Source: Flavobacteriales bacterium
GTDB taxonomy: Bacteria > Bacteroidota > Bacteroidia > Flavobacteriales > BACL11
DNA length: 7,787 nucleotides
Assembly (NCBI GenBank): GCA_002683775.1
Contig: NYTT01000079.1
Coordinates: 1 to 7,787 of the forward strand
Reading direction: 5' to 3'
Shown: piece after piece, positions 1-6,571 of the stretch
Numbering within the stretch: the first letter of the stretch is position 1
How the letters are laid out: every line of letters starts with the position of its first letter
Made by a program: the position numbers and the translations under genes
Notes under the pieces: generated by a model
The model's input: the letters and a program-made list of their open reading frames with translations, nothing else
Database searches by the model: none
What the model was told of the DNA's origin: nothing

Positions 1-865
1 CTTTAATAATAATTCTCATTATTGTAAAGTCTTTATCTCCATTTTCCATTTTCCATTTAGGAAATAATAATTTAGCTGTCATATCAATTGGCCTGATTTT
101 ATTTCCGTTGACTTCAATTTCTTTATAAGAGAAAAAACCACTAGAACGTAAAACTTTAAGATATTCAATACATCCTGGATAACGTAAAGTCTTTTCTATC
201 ATATTTGGAACATGAGTCATTGTTTTTATTAAACTTCTCAATCCATCGGAATTCCAACTTTCAAGAGTGCCAATTTCGTCAAATGCAATTAATTCTGCAT
301 CTGATAAGGCTTCTTTTATGATGATTTGATTATTTTGCACATATCTTGCAGGTCTAATATATTCTTCAATTACATCTATGGGAGAAAATACTGCTTGATA
401 TTCATAGGGCCATTCTCTTCTTTCTGGAAGTCCACCAACTAGACATTCATAATCAGTAATTTGCATATTAAGATCGTGATAACCAAAAATTATATTACCC
501 ATTCCAGGAGCAACTCCACAATCCATAACTGCTATAACATTATTATCTTTAGCAAGTTTATCTAATTGAAATGGATCTTCTGGATAAAAAGATATGTCAA
601 CAATATTTTTGCCTGCCTTAATAACATCCTTCATCATCTTATAGCCCATGAATCCTGGTACGGCACCAATAACTAAATCAAACTCTTTTATTAAATCTTG
701 TAAGATTTTTGTATTAGATATATCTGCACATATTTTTTCAATTCCATCTAGTTTATTTAAATTTTTTTGAGAAATATCTACTGAAGTAACTTTATGTTTT
801 TTTGCTAAGTCTTTGGCCATGACGCCTCCTACTAATCCTGCTCCTAATACTATTATTTTTGCCAT
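1..865 (-). CDS. Saccharopine dehydrogenase / lysine 6-dehydrogenase-like oxidoreductase (C-terminus beyond window)
   Basis: Reading 865 down to 1 gives 288 uninterrupted codons with no stop, so the gene continues past the left edge; family members are usually about 370-400 residues, so roughly the last quarter is missing. The N-terminus is a Rossmann NAD(P)-binding fold with GAGLVGG at residues 8-14 and an acidic D30 at the end of strand 2, which suggests NAD(H) preference. The motif DCGVAPGMGN at 115-124 is typical of saccharopine dehydrogenase-like proteins, and DFTIMR near 279-284 also fits them. Such enzymes oxidise lysine or saccharopine towards aminoadipate semialdehyde; the exact substrate cannot be told here. 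The ATG at 865-863 shares its A with the thyA stop (TAATG), so translation is probably coupled to thyA. Family assignment is firm; substrate is open. Confidence 0.85.
   Translation of the reverse strand, partial: MAKIIVLGAGLVGGVMAKDLAKKHKVTSVDISQKNLNKLDGIEKICADISNTKILQDLIKEFDLVIGAVPGFMGYKMMKDVIKAGKNIVDISFYPEDPFQLDKLAKDNNVIAVMDCGVAPGMGNIIFGYHDLNMQITDYECLVGGLPERREWPYEYQAVFSPIDVIEEYIRPARYVQNNQIIIKEALSDAELIAFDEIGTLESWNSDGLRSLIKTMTHVPNMIEKTLRYPGCIEYLKVLRSSGFFSYKEIEVNGNKIRPIDMTAKLLFPKWKMENGDKDFTIMRIIIK
41..58 (-). repeat. Short 7-bp tandem repeat inside the dehydrogenase gene
   Basis: The unit ATTTTCC (plus strand) occurs twice in full at 41-47 and 48-54 and is followed by a partial copy ATTT. It lies in coding sequence and encodes about residues 270-276 (KWKMENG). 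The unit is not a multiple of three, so gain or loss of one copy would shift the frame. With fewer than three copies it is most likely a by-product of AT-rich coding. Confidence 0.5.
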
Positions 866-1659
866 TAAATTGCTACTTTTCCTTTGATATGAGGATGAAA
901 ATCATAGTCTACTAATTCAAAATCTGTAATTGAGAAATTAAAAATATTATCAATTTCTGGATTGATTTTCATTTTTGGTAATTTTTTACAATCTCTACTT
1001 AATTGTAATTCTGTTTGCTCAAAATGATTTGTATAAATATGTGCATCACCTAAGGTGTGTATAAATTCTCCTAATTTTAAATTACAGACTTGAGCAACCA
1101 TCATAGTAAGCAAAGCATATGACGCAATATTAAATGGAACGCCTAGAAATATATCAGCGCTTCTTTGATATAGTTGACATGAAAGTTTTCCATCTGCAAC
1201 ATAAAATTGAAAGAATGCGTGACATGGGGGTAAAGCCATCTGTTCAATCTCTCCAACATTCCAAGCACTTACAATAATTCTTCTGCTGTCAGGGTTGTTT
1301 TTCAATGTGTCTATTACTTGTTTAATTTGATCAATGTGTTTCCCATCTGGGGCAGGCCAATTTCTCCACTGATATCCATAAACATGACCTAATTCGCCAT
1401 TTTTATCTGCCCATTCATCCCAAATTCTTACTCCATTATCTCTAAGGTACTTTATATTAGTATCTCCTTTTAAAAACCAGAGTAATTCATGAATGATAGA
1501 TTTTAAATGTAACTTTTTAGTAGTAACGCAGGGAAATCCTTCAGATAAGTCAAATCTCATTTGATGACCAAATACACTTTTTGTTCCTGTACCAGTTCGG
1601 TCCGCTTTTAGCGTTCCTTGCGTCATTACGCGTTCCATTAAGTTTAAATATTGTTGCAT
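865..1659 (-). CDS. thyA: Thymidylate synthase ThyA
   Basis: This enzyme methylates dUMP to dTMP using 5,10-methylenetetrahydrofolate and releases dihydrofolate; it is cytosolic. The protein is 264 residues, the same length as E. coli ThyA, and aligns with it by eye without gaps. The catalytic Cys is C146 in PPCHAFF. Phosphate-binding arginines R21, R126, R127 and R166 are present, as are E58, W80, D169, N177 and the H207/Y209 pair, so it should be active. The ATG at 1659 abuts the stop of the upstream LRR gene with no gap, so the ribosome-binding region lies inside that gene. In many flavobacteria I would expect a dihydrofolate reductase gene nearby; none is seen here, and the next gene is instead a saccharopine-dehydrogenase-like gene. 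Identification is essentially certain. Confidence 0.98.
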   Translation of the reverse strand: MQQYLNLMERVMTQGTLKADRTGTGTKSVFGHQMRFDLSEGFPCVTTKKLHLKSIIHELLWFLKGDTNIKYLRDNGVRIWDEWADKNGELGHVYGYQWRNWPAPDGKHIDQIKQVIDTLKNNPDSRRIIVSAWNVGEIEQMALPPCHAFFQFYVADGKLSCQLYQRSADIFLGVPFNIASYALLTMMVAQVCNLKLGEFIHTLGDAHIYTNHFEQTELQLSRDCKKLPKMKINPEIDNIFNFSITDFELVDYDFHPHIKGKVAI

Positions 1660-2388
1660 TTAATGTATGATTATTTTCTTTTCCGTACTCTCATCATTGT
1701 AAATGTATAAGAGTAATTGATTATTTTTGTTGGTTGTTTTTTTTCCTAAGATTTCAGAAACATAAATTAGTTTTTTATTAGTTAAATTATTTTCTGTTAT
1801 ATTAGTTGGTGTACAATTTGTATCAAAATAGTGTTGAGAATCAATTTGATAATTGGCTACGAGCCAATTATTAGTTGACCACATAATATTGTCTACATTA
1901 ATACAAGAAAGCGAAGGATTATAAGAAGCATAGAAATCTACAATATTTGTATTAAAACCATTTCTTAAATCCAAATATGATAGTTGATTGTCATCTACGT
2001 AAATGTTTGTAAGTTCAGTATTATTACTTAGATCTAATGAAGTAATTTGATTAAATGAACATTCAAGGTTTTCTAAAAATATATTTTGGCTTAGGTCTAA
2101 GGATGTAAGTTGATTATTGTTGCAATTTAAATTGATTAGAACAGGAAAGTTCTCAATACCTGTTAAATCTGAAATATTTAGGTTATTTAGATCAAGTGAA
2201 ATTACCATTTCTATACTAAGATAATAAACACTATCATTTTGTTGAATGCCATCGCCCATTCCTAGATTTTCTAGATAATTTTCAAAATTATCATCAGGAA
2301 TATATACTTTTAAGTTCATTTGGCTGTATACTAATAAAGGGCTCATTAAAATTAAAAAAAGCACAACTTTCAGTTTTATTTTTTTCAT
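1660..2388 (-). CDS. Secreted leucine-rich-repeat protein with T9SS C-terminal sorting tail
   Basis: The 242-residue protein starts with a lysine-rich n-region and hydrophobic core (about 1-22), a standard Sec signal ending near YSQ. Residues 29-80 match the cap seen in flavobacterial LRR proteins (YIPDDNFENYLE, then DLTGIENF). Residues 84-148 contain three repeats of about 21 residues on the pattern LxxLxCxxNQLTSLDLSxN, with a degenerate fourth at 149-167. The end, about 198-242 (ITENNLTNKKLIYVSEILGK, then a YIYND / EKKIIIH ending), resembles type A T9SS sorting domains. I therefore expect Sec export, T9SS passage across the outer membrane and cleavage of the tail, giving a released or surface-bound binding protein; the ligand is unknown. 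It sits 7 bases after the nucleoside transporter gene and directly against thyA. Composition is similar to its neighbours. Confidence 0.85.
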   Translation of the reverse strand: MKKIKLKVVLFLILMSPLLVYSQMNLKVYIPDDNFENYLENLGMGDGIQQNDSVYYLSIEMVISLDLNNLNISDLTGIENFPVLINLNCNNNQLTSLDLSQNIFLENLECSFNQITSLDLSNNTELTNIYVDDNQLSYLDLRNGFNTNIVDFYASYNPSLSCINVDNIMWSTNNWLVANYQIDSQHYFDTNCTPTNITENNLTNKKLIYVSEILGKKTTNKNNQLLLYIYNDESTEKKIIIH

Positions 2389-2395
2389 TAGTTTT

Positions 2396-4075
2396 TTATA
2401 AAATCATTCCTACAATTACCGCTGTAAAAAGACAAGCGAGCGTGCCGGCAATAAGAGCAAGAATTCCTAGTTTTGATAAATCTGTTCTTCTTTTTGGCGC
2501 CAAGGCACCTATACCTCCAATTTGAATCCCTATAGAAGCAAAGTTAGCGAATCCACATAAAATATAAGTTGCAATAATTATTGATTTTTCTTCAAAGAAT
2601 TTGCCGCTTGCCTTCATCTCGCCTAAGGATACATATGCTACAAATTCATTTAGTATGGTTTTTTCTCCTAGAAGTTGACCAACTAAAACCATATCTTGCT
2701 TACAAACACCCATAATCCAAGTAATTGGTGCTAATGTGTATCCAAGTAAAAACTCTAGCGTCAGACCGTCATATTGACCATTTGTTATAGAACTTACCCA
2801 GTTATTTAATCCTGTAAAGTCTCCGAAATAATCCTTAAGAAAGTAATTTACCATAGTAATAAAAGCAATAAACACTAGTAGCATTGCTCCAACATTTACC
2901 GCTAACTTTATGCCTTGAGTTGTTCCAATACTGATAGCTTCCAAAGCATTTGCTCCAATTTGTTCATCCGAGATTTCCATAGTTTGATTTACCTCTTCTT
3001 TTTCAGGAAGTAATATTTTAGATGCTACAACAGCAGCAGGGGCAGACATTACCGAAGCTGCTAATAAATGTTTTGCAAAGAAAAGTTGTTGTATAGGGTC
3101 ATTTCCTCCTAAAAAACCAATATATGCAGCTAATACGCCGCCAGCTATTGTTGCCATTCCTCCTGACATAAGACAGAGAAGTTCAGACATAGTCATTTTA
3201 TCAATATAAGGTTTAATTAATAGGGGTGATTCTGTCTGGCCTAAAAATATATTTCCGGCTGCAGCTAAGCTTTCAGATCCTGATAAGTTCATGATTTTTT
3301 TCATAAAAACAGCAAATACATAAACTAACTTCTGTAATAAACCAAAATAAAAAAGTAAAGATGTTAGAGCGGAAAAGAAAATAATTGTAGGTAAAACTTG
3401 GAAGGCGAAAATAAATCCAAATGAGTCGGTATTACTAATAATATCTCCAAATAAAAATATAGAACCCTCTCGTGTAAATCCAAGTATAGTAACAAAAACT
3501 GAACTAAGCCACTCAAAACCACTCTGAATAATTGGAACCTTTAAAATTAATATAGCAAATACTATTTGTATCAATAAGCCTTTCCATACTAAGTGCCAAT
3601 CAATATTTTTACGATTTTTAGAAAACAAGAAAGCAATCAATATTAATGTGATTAGGCCTAGTAACCCTCTACCTAAGTTCTTGAATTTGAATTCTGATTT
3701 TTCTAATTCAGAATTAATAATTCCTTTCTGAAATTTATAATTAACTCCACTTTCATTTAAAAGTAATTGATTGCTGATAAAGGTAATTTTATATTCTCTA
3801 GATGTATCTGAGGGTTGATTATAATTGAAAACAAGTATATTGTCATCTAAACTCCATTTACCAGATGCAAATAAGCTGCTTTTGGAAATTTCGTACTCAA
3901 ATGTGCCGTTAGTTCCAATAAAAAGGAAGTCTTTTTTAGAAATAGGTTTTAAATCTTTGTTTGTAGAGTCATTTTCTAAACGAATACTTTCGAAAAACCA
4001 CTTGCCTTCTAAATTTTGTGCAGGAGTGATTAAAGAAATTAAAGTTAAAATAATAATAAAACAAATTCGTTTCAT
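2396..4075 (-). CDS. Concentrative nucleoside transporter (CNT/NupC family) with N-terminal signal peptide and lipocalin-like domain
   Basis: The protein (559 residues) is longer than NupC-type transporters (about 400). Residues 1-20 look like a cleavable signal peptide (ending TPAQ). Residues 21-120 form a soluble beta-rich domain resembling small lipocalin-like domains (LEGKW at 22-26, GKWSLDDN at 72-79, then YKITFI and YKFQKG). The CNT core starts at about 134 and has many hydrophobic segments. Against Vibrio cholerae CNT, the nucleobase-site GQTE is at 279-282, the ribose-site Glu is E477 in NEFVAY, and F509, N511 and S514 in GFANFASIG match F366, N368 and S371; the sodium-site Asn corresponds to N275. 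It should import nucleosides across the inner membrane with sodium. Its ATG directly follows the stop of the nuclease-family gene, and it lies two genes before thyA, fitting pyrimidine salvage. The role of the extra domain is unknown. Confidence 0.93.
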   Translation of the reverse strand: MKRICFIIILTLISLITPAQNLEGKWFFESIRLENDSTNKDLKPISKKDFLFIGTNGTFEYEISKSSLFASGKWSLDDNILVFNYNQPSDTSREYKITFISNQLLLNESGVNYKFQKGIINSELEKSEFKFKNLGRGLLGLITLILIAFLFSKNRKNIDWHLVWKGLLIQIVFAILILKVPIIQSGFEWLSSVFVTILGFTREGSIFLFGDIISNTDSFGFIFAFQVLPTIIFFSALTSLLFYFGLLQKLVYVFAVFMKKIMNLSGSESLAAAGNIFLGQTESPLLIKPYIDKMTMSELLCLMSGGMATIAGGVLAAYIGFLGGNDPIQQLFFAKHLLAASVMSAPAAVVASKILLPEKEEVNQTMEISDEQIGANALEAISIGTTQGIKLAVNVGAMLLVFIAFITMVNYFLKDYFGDFTGLNNWVSSITNGQYDGLTLEFLLGYTLAPITWIMGVCKQDMVLVGQLLGEKTILNEFVAYVSLGEMKASGKFFEEKSIIIATYILCGFANFASIGIQIGGIGALAPKRRTDLSKLGILALIAGTLACLFTAVIVGMIL

Positions 4076-4687
4076 CTATTTGCTTTTTCTAGTGTTAATT
4101 TCATCTCTTATTTCCGATGCTTGTTCATAGTCTTCTTCTTGAATCGCTATAGAAAGCATTTTTTGTAGTTTATTCAAATTAAAATTTCTGAGATCTTTCG
4201 GATTTGCACTTTTATCCTCTTCTTCATTTAGGTTTAGTTCAGTGTAATCAGTTTCATCTGATGAACCACTAGTTAATATAATTCCAGCTCGAGATAATAT
4301 ATCTTCGTATGTATATATTGGGCAACCATATCTTATTGCTATTGCTATTGCATCAGATGTTCTTGAGTCAATCGCTACAATTTCATTAGTTATTCCATTT
4401 TTACAATAGAACGAAGAGTGAAAAATACCTTCTATTAATGTGTGTATTACAATTTTTTCAACAACAATATTGAAATTATCGCCTAAGGTTTTAAATAAAT
4501 CATGAGTTAGAGGTCTATCTAGTTTTTCATTATCTTCTAAAGCAACAGCTATTGACCTTGCTTCACACCAGCCAATAACAATTGGTAATTGTCTTTCTCC
4601 ATCCGCTTCGTTCAAAAGTAAAACATATGCATTGTTTTGGGAATCACTTTGTTTTATTGCGGTAATATCTAACTGAACAAAATTCAA
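4076..4687 (-). CDS. Bifunctional nuclease family protein (DUF151) with C-terminal UVR motif, TTG start
   Basis: Residues 1-135 form a DUF151/BFN domain: RQLPIVIGWCEA at 32-43, RPLTHDLF at 58-65 and DSRTSDAIAIAIR at 107-119 are its hallmark blocks. A low-complexity acidic linker (about 140-165) leads to a UVR-type helical hairpin at 169-200 (LNKLQKMLSIAIQEEDYEQA), the motif UvrB and UvrC use to bind each other. The founding plant protein was reported to have DNase and RNase activity; the role of the bacterial homologues is poorly defined. The start is TTG at 4687-4685: an in-frame TAA lies only two codons upstream and no ATG lies near, while homologues begin at this point. That leaves one base after the etfA stop, consistent with translational reinitiation. 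The stop is contiguous with the transporter start. Confidence 0.9.
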   Translation of the reverse strand: MNFVQLDITAIKQSDSQNNAYVLLLNEADGERQLPIVIGWCEARSIAVALEDNEKLDRPLTHDLFKTLGDNFNIVVEKIVIHTLIEGIFHSSFYCKNGITNEIVAIDSRTSDAIAIAIRYGCPIYTYEDILSRAGIILTSGSSDETDYTELNLNEEEDKSANPKDLRNFNLNKLQKMLSIAIQEEDYEQASEIRDEINTRKSK

Positions 4688-4688
4688 A

Positions 4689-5633
4689 TTATTTTATTTT
4701 TTTAATTTCTTCAATCAATTTGGGAACAATTTCAAATGCATCTCCTACAATTCCATAATCTGCTGCTTTAAAGAATGGCGCTTCAGCATCTGAATTTATA
4801 GCAACCATAACTTTTGAAGAATTAACGCCAGCTAAATGTTGTATTGCCCCAGATATTCCAATAGCAATATATAAGTTAGGAGCAACTGCTTTACCAGTTT
4901 GACCCACATGTTCACTGTGAGGTCTCCATCCTATATCAGATACAGGCTTTGAGCATGCTGTCGCTGCAAATAATACATCAGCTAATTCTTCAATAAGATT
5001 CCAGTTTTCAGGGCCCTTCATTCCTCTACCAGCTGATACTATTATTTCAGCTTCAGCTAATGAGACTTTACCGCTAGAAACTTCTTGCCCATTTATTGTA
5101 ATGTTACCTTTTTTTACTGATTCAACTTTTTCTATTTGGCAATTTTTCGAATCTTCAATTATTTCATATGCATTAGGAGCTAAAGTTATAATTGCTATAT
5201 CACTGTGAATTTCAATATTTTCTATTGCCTTACTTGAGAATGATTTTCTTTGTACTTGTATGGGATCAGTTGAAGTCGGTAATGCGATAACATTAGAAGC
5301 AATACCAGCTTTAAGTTTTACACCTAGTCTAGGTGCGATCATCTTTGAGGTATATGAATTAGCAAACACAATGACATTTACATCGTTTATATTTTTTGAA
5401 ATAAATTCTGTTGTTGCTTCGCTGTCACCTTTATAAATTATGTCAGATGTTATAATTTTAGTTGCTCCGTATTTTGCTAGTTTTTCTAGTTCTTGTTTAC
5501 TTTCATTGCCAAATGAAATAGCAACAAGATCTGTATCTAACAACTTCGATACCTCGTTTGCATATGATATTGCTTCAAAGGTACTTTTCCTAAAACTTCC
5601 ATCCCAACTTTCTGTGTATATTAATACTGACAT
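4689..5633 (-). CDS. etfA: Electron transfer flavoprotein alpha subunit
   Basis: EtfA binds FAD and, with EtfB, carries electrons from acyl-CoA and related dehydrogenases to the membrane ETF-quinone oxidoreductase. The 314-residue length is normal. The N-terminal domain (1-190) has the adenine-nucleotide-hydrolase-like fold of the family. The C-terminal FAD domain has SAGRGMKGPENW at 200-211, GQTGK at 244-248, GISGAIQHLAG at 259-269 and ADYGIVGD at 291-298. Human Thr266 and His286 correspond to T246 and H266. The position of human flavin-contacting Arg249 is Lys (K229 in CSKPVSD). The ATG at 5633 follows etfB by 18 bases, in an A-rich leader without a Shine-Dalgarno sequence. The pair is a standard beta-alpha operon. 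Confidence 0.97.
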   Translation of the reverse strand: MSVLIYTESWDGSFRKSTFEAISYANEVSKLLDTDLVAISFGNESKQELEKLAKYGATKIITSDIIYKGDSEATTEFISKNINDVNVIVFANSYTSKMIAPRLGVKLKAGIASNVIALPTSTDPIQVQRKSFSSKAIENIEIHSDIAIITLAPNAYEIIEDSKNCQIEKVESVKKGNITINGQEVSSGKVSLAEAEIIVSAGRGMKGPENWNLIEELADVLFAATACSKPVSDIGWRPHSEHVGQTGKAVAPNLYIAIGISGAIQHLAGVNSSKVMVAINSDAEAPFFKAADYGIVGDAFEIVPKLIEEIKKIK

Positions 5634-5651
5634 TTTTTAATTTCTTTTTGT

Positions 5652-6398
5652 TTATATAACTTTCGCTTCATTTTGCAGTAATGATACTAATTCTCCAACA
5701 TTATCAGACGAAACAAGTTTACAAGCCCCTTTTTCTGCAGGTTTTTTAAATTTAACAGAAGTGCTTAGATTTTCAATATTTGATGGTTCTATTATACTTA
5801 GTGGTTTTGTTCTTGCCTGCATAATTCCTCTCATATTAGGTATTCTAAGCTCGGACTCTTGTACCAAACCTTTTTGACCACCAATAATCAAAGGCATTTT
5901 AGCTGATAATTTCTCTTTTCCGCCATCTATTTCTCTAGTTATTTGTACTATATCATCTGAAAAATTAAGTCCATTACAGGCATTAATGAATGGTAGGCTT
6001 AGCAATTCTGCAACTATACCCCCTACAGCACCTCCATTATAATCAATAGATTCTCTACCTGTTATTATTAAATCATAGGAATAACTTTTTAAGTATTCAG
6101 CTATGTGATATGCCGTTGTATAACTATCTTTTGGCGTATGATTTATTCTTATTGCTTCATCAGCACCAATAGCTAGTGCCTTTCTAATGACAGGCTCCAC
6201 TTTTTGTTCTCCTACTGTTATTGCAATAATTTTACCGCCGTGTTTTTCTTTTAGCAATATAGCTTTTGTGAGTCCAAATTCATCATATGGATTAATAACA
6301 AATTGCACTCCATTGTCATCAAATTTACTATCATTATCAACAAAATTAATTTTTGCTGTTGTATCGGGAACACTACTTATGCACACTACAATATTCAT
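5652..6398 (-). CDS. etfB: Electron transfer flavoprotein beta subunit
   Basis: EtfB is the partner of EtfA; in the soluble heterodimer it holds a structural AMP and contributes the loop that docks on dehydrogenases. The 248-residue protein opens with NIVVCISSVPDTTAKI, typical of Bacteroidota EtfB. It has the family blocks VIRKALAIGADEAIRI (about 69-84), TGRESIDYNGGAVGG (about 112-126) and the C-terminal signature IPNMRGIMQARTKPL (about 186-200). The ATG at 6398 is the first gene of the minus-strand operon and lies about 30 bases downstream of a candidate Bacteroidota -7 box. No oddity is seen: no bifurcating-type extra subunit gene or fusion is adjacent, so an ordinary catabolic ETF is the simplest reading. 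Confidence 0.97.
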   Translation of the reverse strand: MNIVVCISSVPDTTAKINFVDNDSKFDDNGVQFVINPYDEFGLTKAILLKEKHGGKIIAITVGEQKVEPVIRKALAIGADEAIRINHTPKDSYTTAYHIAEYLKSYSYDLIITGRESIDYNGGAVGGIVAELLSLPFINACNGLNFSDDIVQITREIDGGKEKLSAKMPLIIGGQKGLVQESELRIPNMRGIMQARTKPLSIIEPSNIENLSTSVKFKKPAEKGACKLVSSDNVGELVSLLQNEAKVI

Positions 6399-6417
6399 TC
6401 TTATTGAATTTTAAATT

Positions 6418-6432
6418 AGTTTGATGCAAACT
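6418..6432. repeat. Perfect inverted repeat AGTTTG-ATG-CAAACT in the divergent promoter region
   Basis: Two 6-bp arms flank a 3-base spacer. The right arm overlaps the candidate -7 box of the etfB promoter, so a dimeric regulator bound here could block that promoter. The short arms and AT-rich setting mean chance is a real alternative. Confidence 0.35.
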
Positions 6433-6434
6433 TA
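6427..6434 (-). promoter_or_regulatory. Candidate Bacteroidota -7 box for the etfB operon
   Basis: On the minus strand the bases read TAAGTTTG, an exact match to TAnnTTTG, the -7 element of the primary sigma factor in Bacteroidota. Transcription would start around 6420, leaving a leader of roughly 20 bases before the etfB ATG. A TTG-type -33 element at the usual 17-23 base spacing is not evident, so the call rests on the -7 match and position alone. Confidence 0.5.
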
Positions 6435-6531
6435 GAAAAAATGCAATTAATATTCTACTTTATTAGAACATAAAATACATATTCTGAAATTATAAAAAGA
6501 CGGTATAATTATGAAATTTGTATAAAAATAC

Positions 6532-6539
6532 TACTTTTG
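6532..6539 (+). promoter_or_regulatory. Candidate Bacteroidota -7 box for the membrane pyrophosphatase gene
   Basis: TACTTTTG followed by CACC matches TAnnTTTG exactly and has the TTTGCACC form common at strong Bacteroidota promoters. Transcription would start near 6545, giving an A-rich leader of about 25 bases (ACTAAACAAAAAACAAAG) before the ATG at 6572. The upstream TTTG at 6517-6520 is only 11 bases away, too close for a standard -33 element. Confidence 0.6.
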
Positions 6540-6571
6540 CACCCATTTTAACAACTAAACAAAAAACAAAG

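Larger units (their letters stand above)
1..6398 (-). other. Predicted seven-gene operon etfB-etfA-bfn-nupC-LRR-thyA-dehydrogenase
   Basis: All seven genes share one strand with intergenic distances of 18, 1, 0, 7, 0 and -1 bases, leaving no room for intergenic terminators or promoters. Transcription most likely starts upstream of etfB and continues past the left edge. Several junctions are stop/start contacts, which suggests translational coupling. Confidence 0.75.

Noticed and set aside
41..58. 7-bp tandem repeat as a phase-variation switch in the dehydrogenase gene
   Set aside because: There are fewer than three copies and it encodes residues that fit the family, so slippage control is unlikely.
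1660..2388. LRR protein as an internalin-like virulence factor
   Set aside because: Similar LRR/T9SS proteins are widespread in free-living flavobacteria, and nothing here indicates host contact.
2539..2546. Minus-strand TAACTTTG inside the transporter gene, a possible internal promoter for the LRR gene and thyA
   Set aside because: The nearest upstream TTG is about 25 bases away, outside the usual spacing, and such 6-base matches are expected by chance in AT-rich coding DNA.
3825..4130. Plus-strand open frame of 101 codons
   Set aside because: It lies antisense to the transporter N-terminus and the nuclease-family C-terminus, both well supported, and has no recognisable motif.
4076..4687. 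DUF151 plus UVR protein as part of a defence or repair island
   Set aside because: This fusion is common and chromosomal in Bacteroidota; neighbours are metabolic and no defence genes are present.
5440..5640. Plus-strand open frame of 66 codons
   Set aside because: It is the antisense shadow of the etfA 5' end; no family features or promoter are seen.
6187..6414. Plus-strand open frame of 75 codons
   Set aside because: It is antisense to the etfB 5' end, and its hydrophobic look follows from reading the complement of etfB codons.
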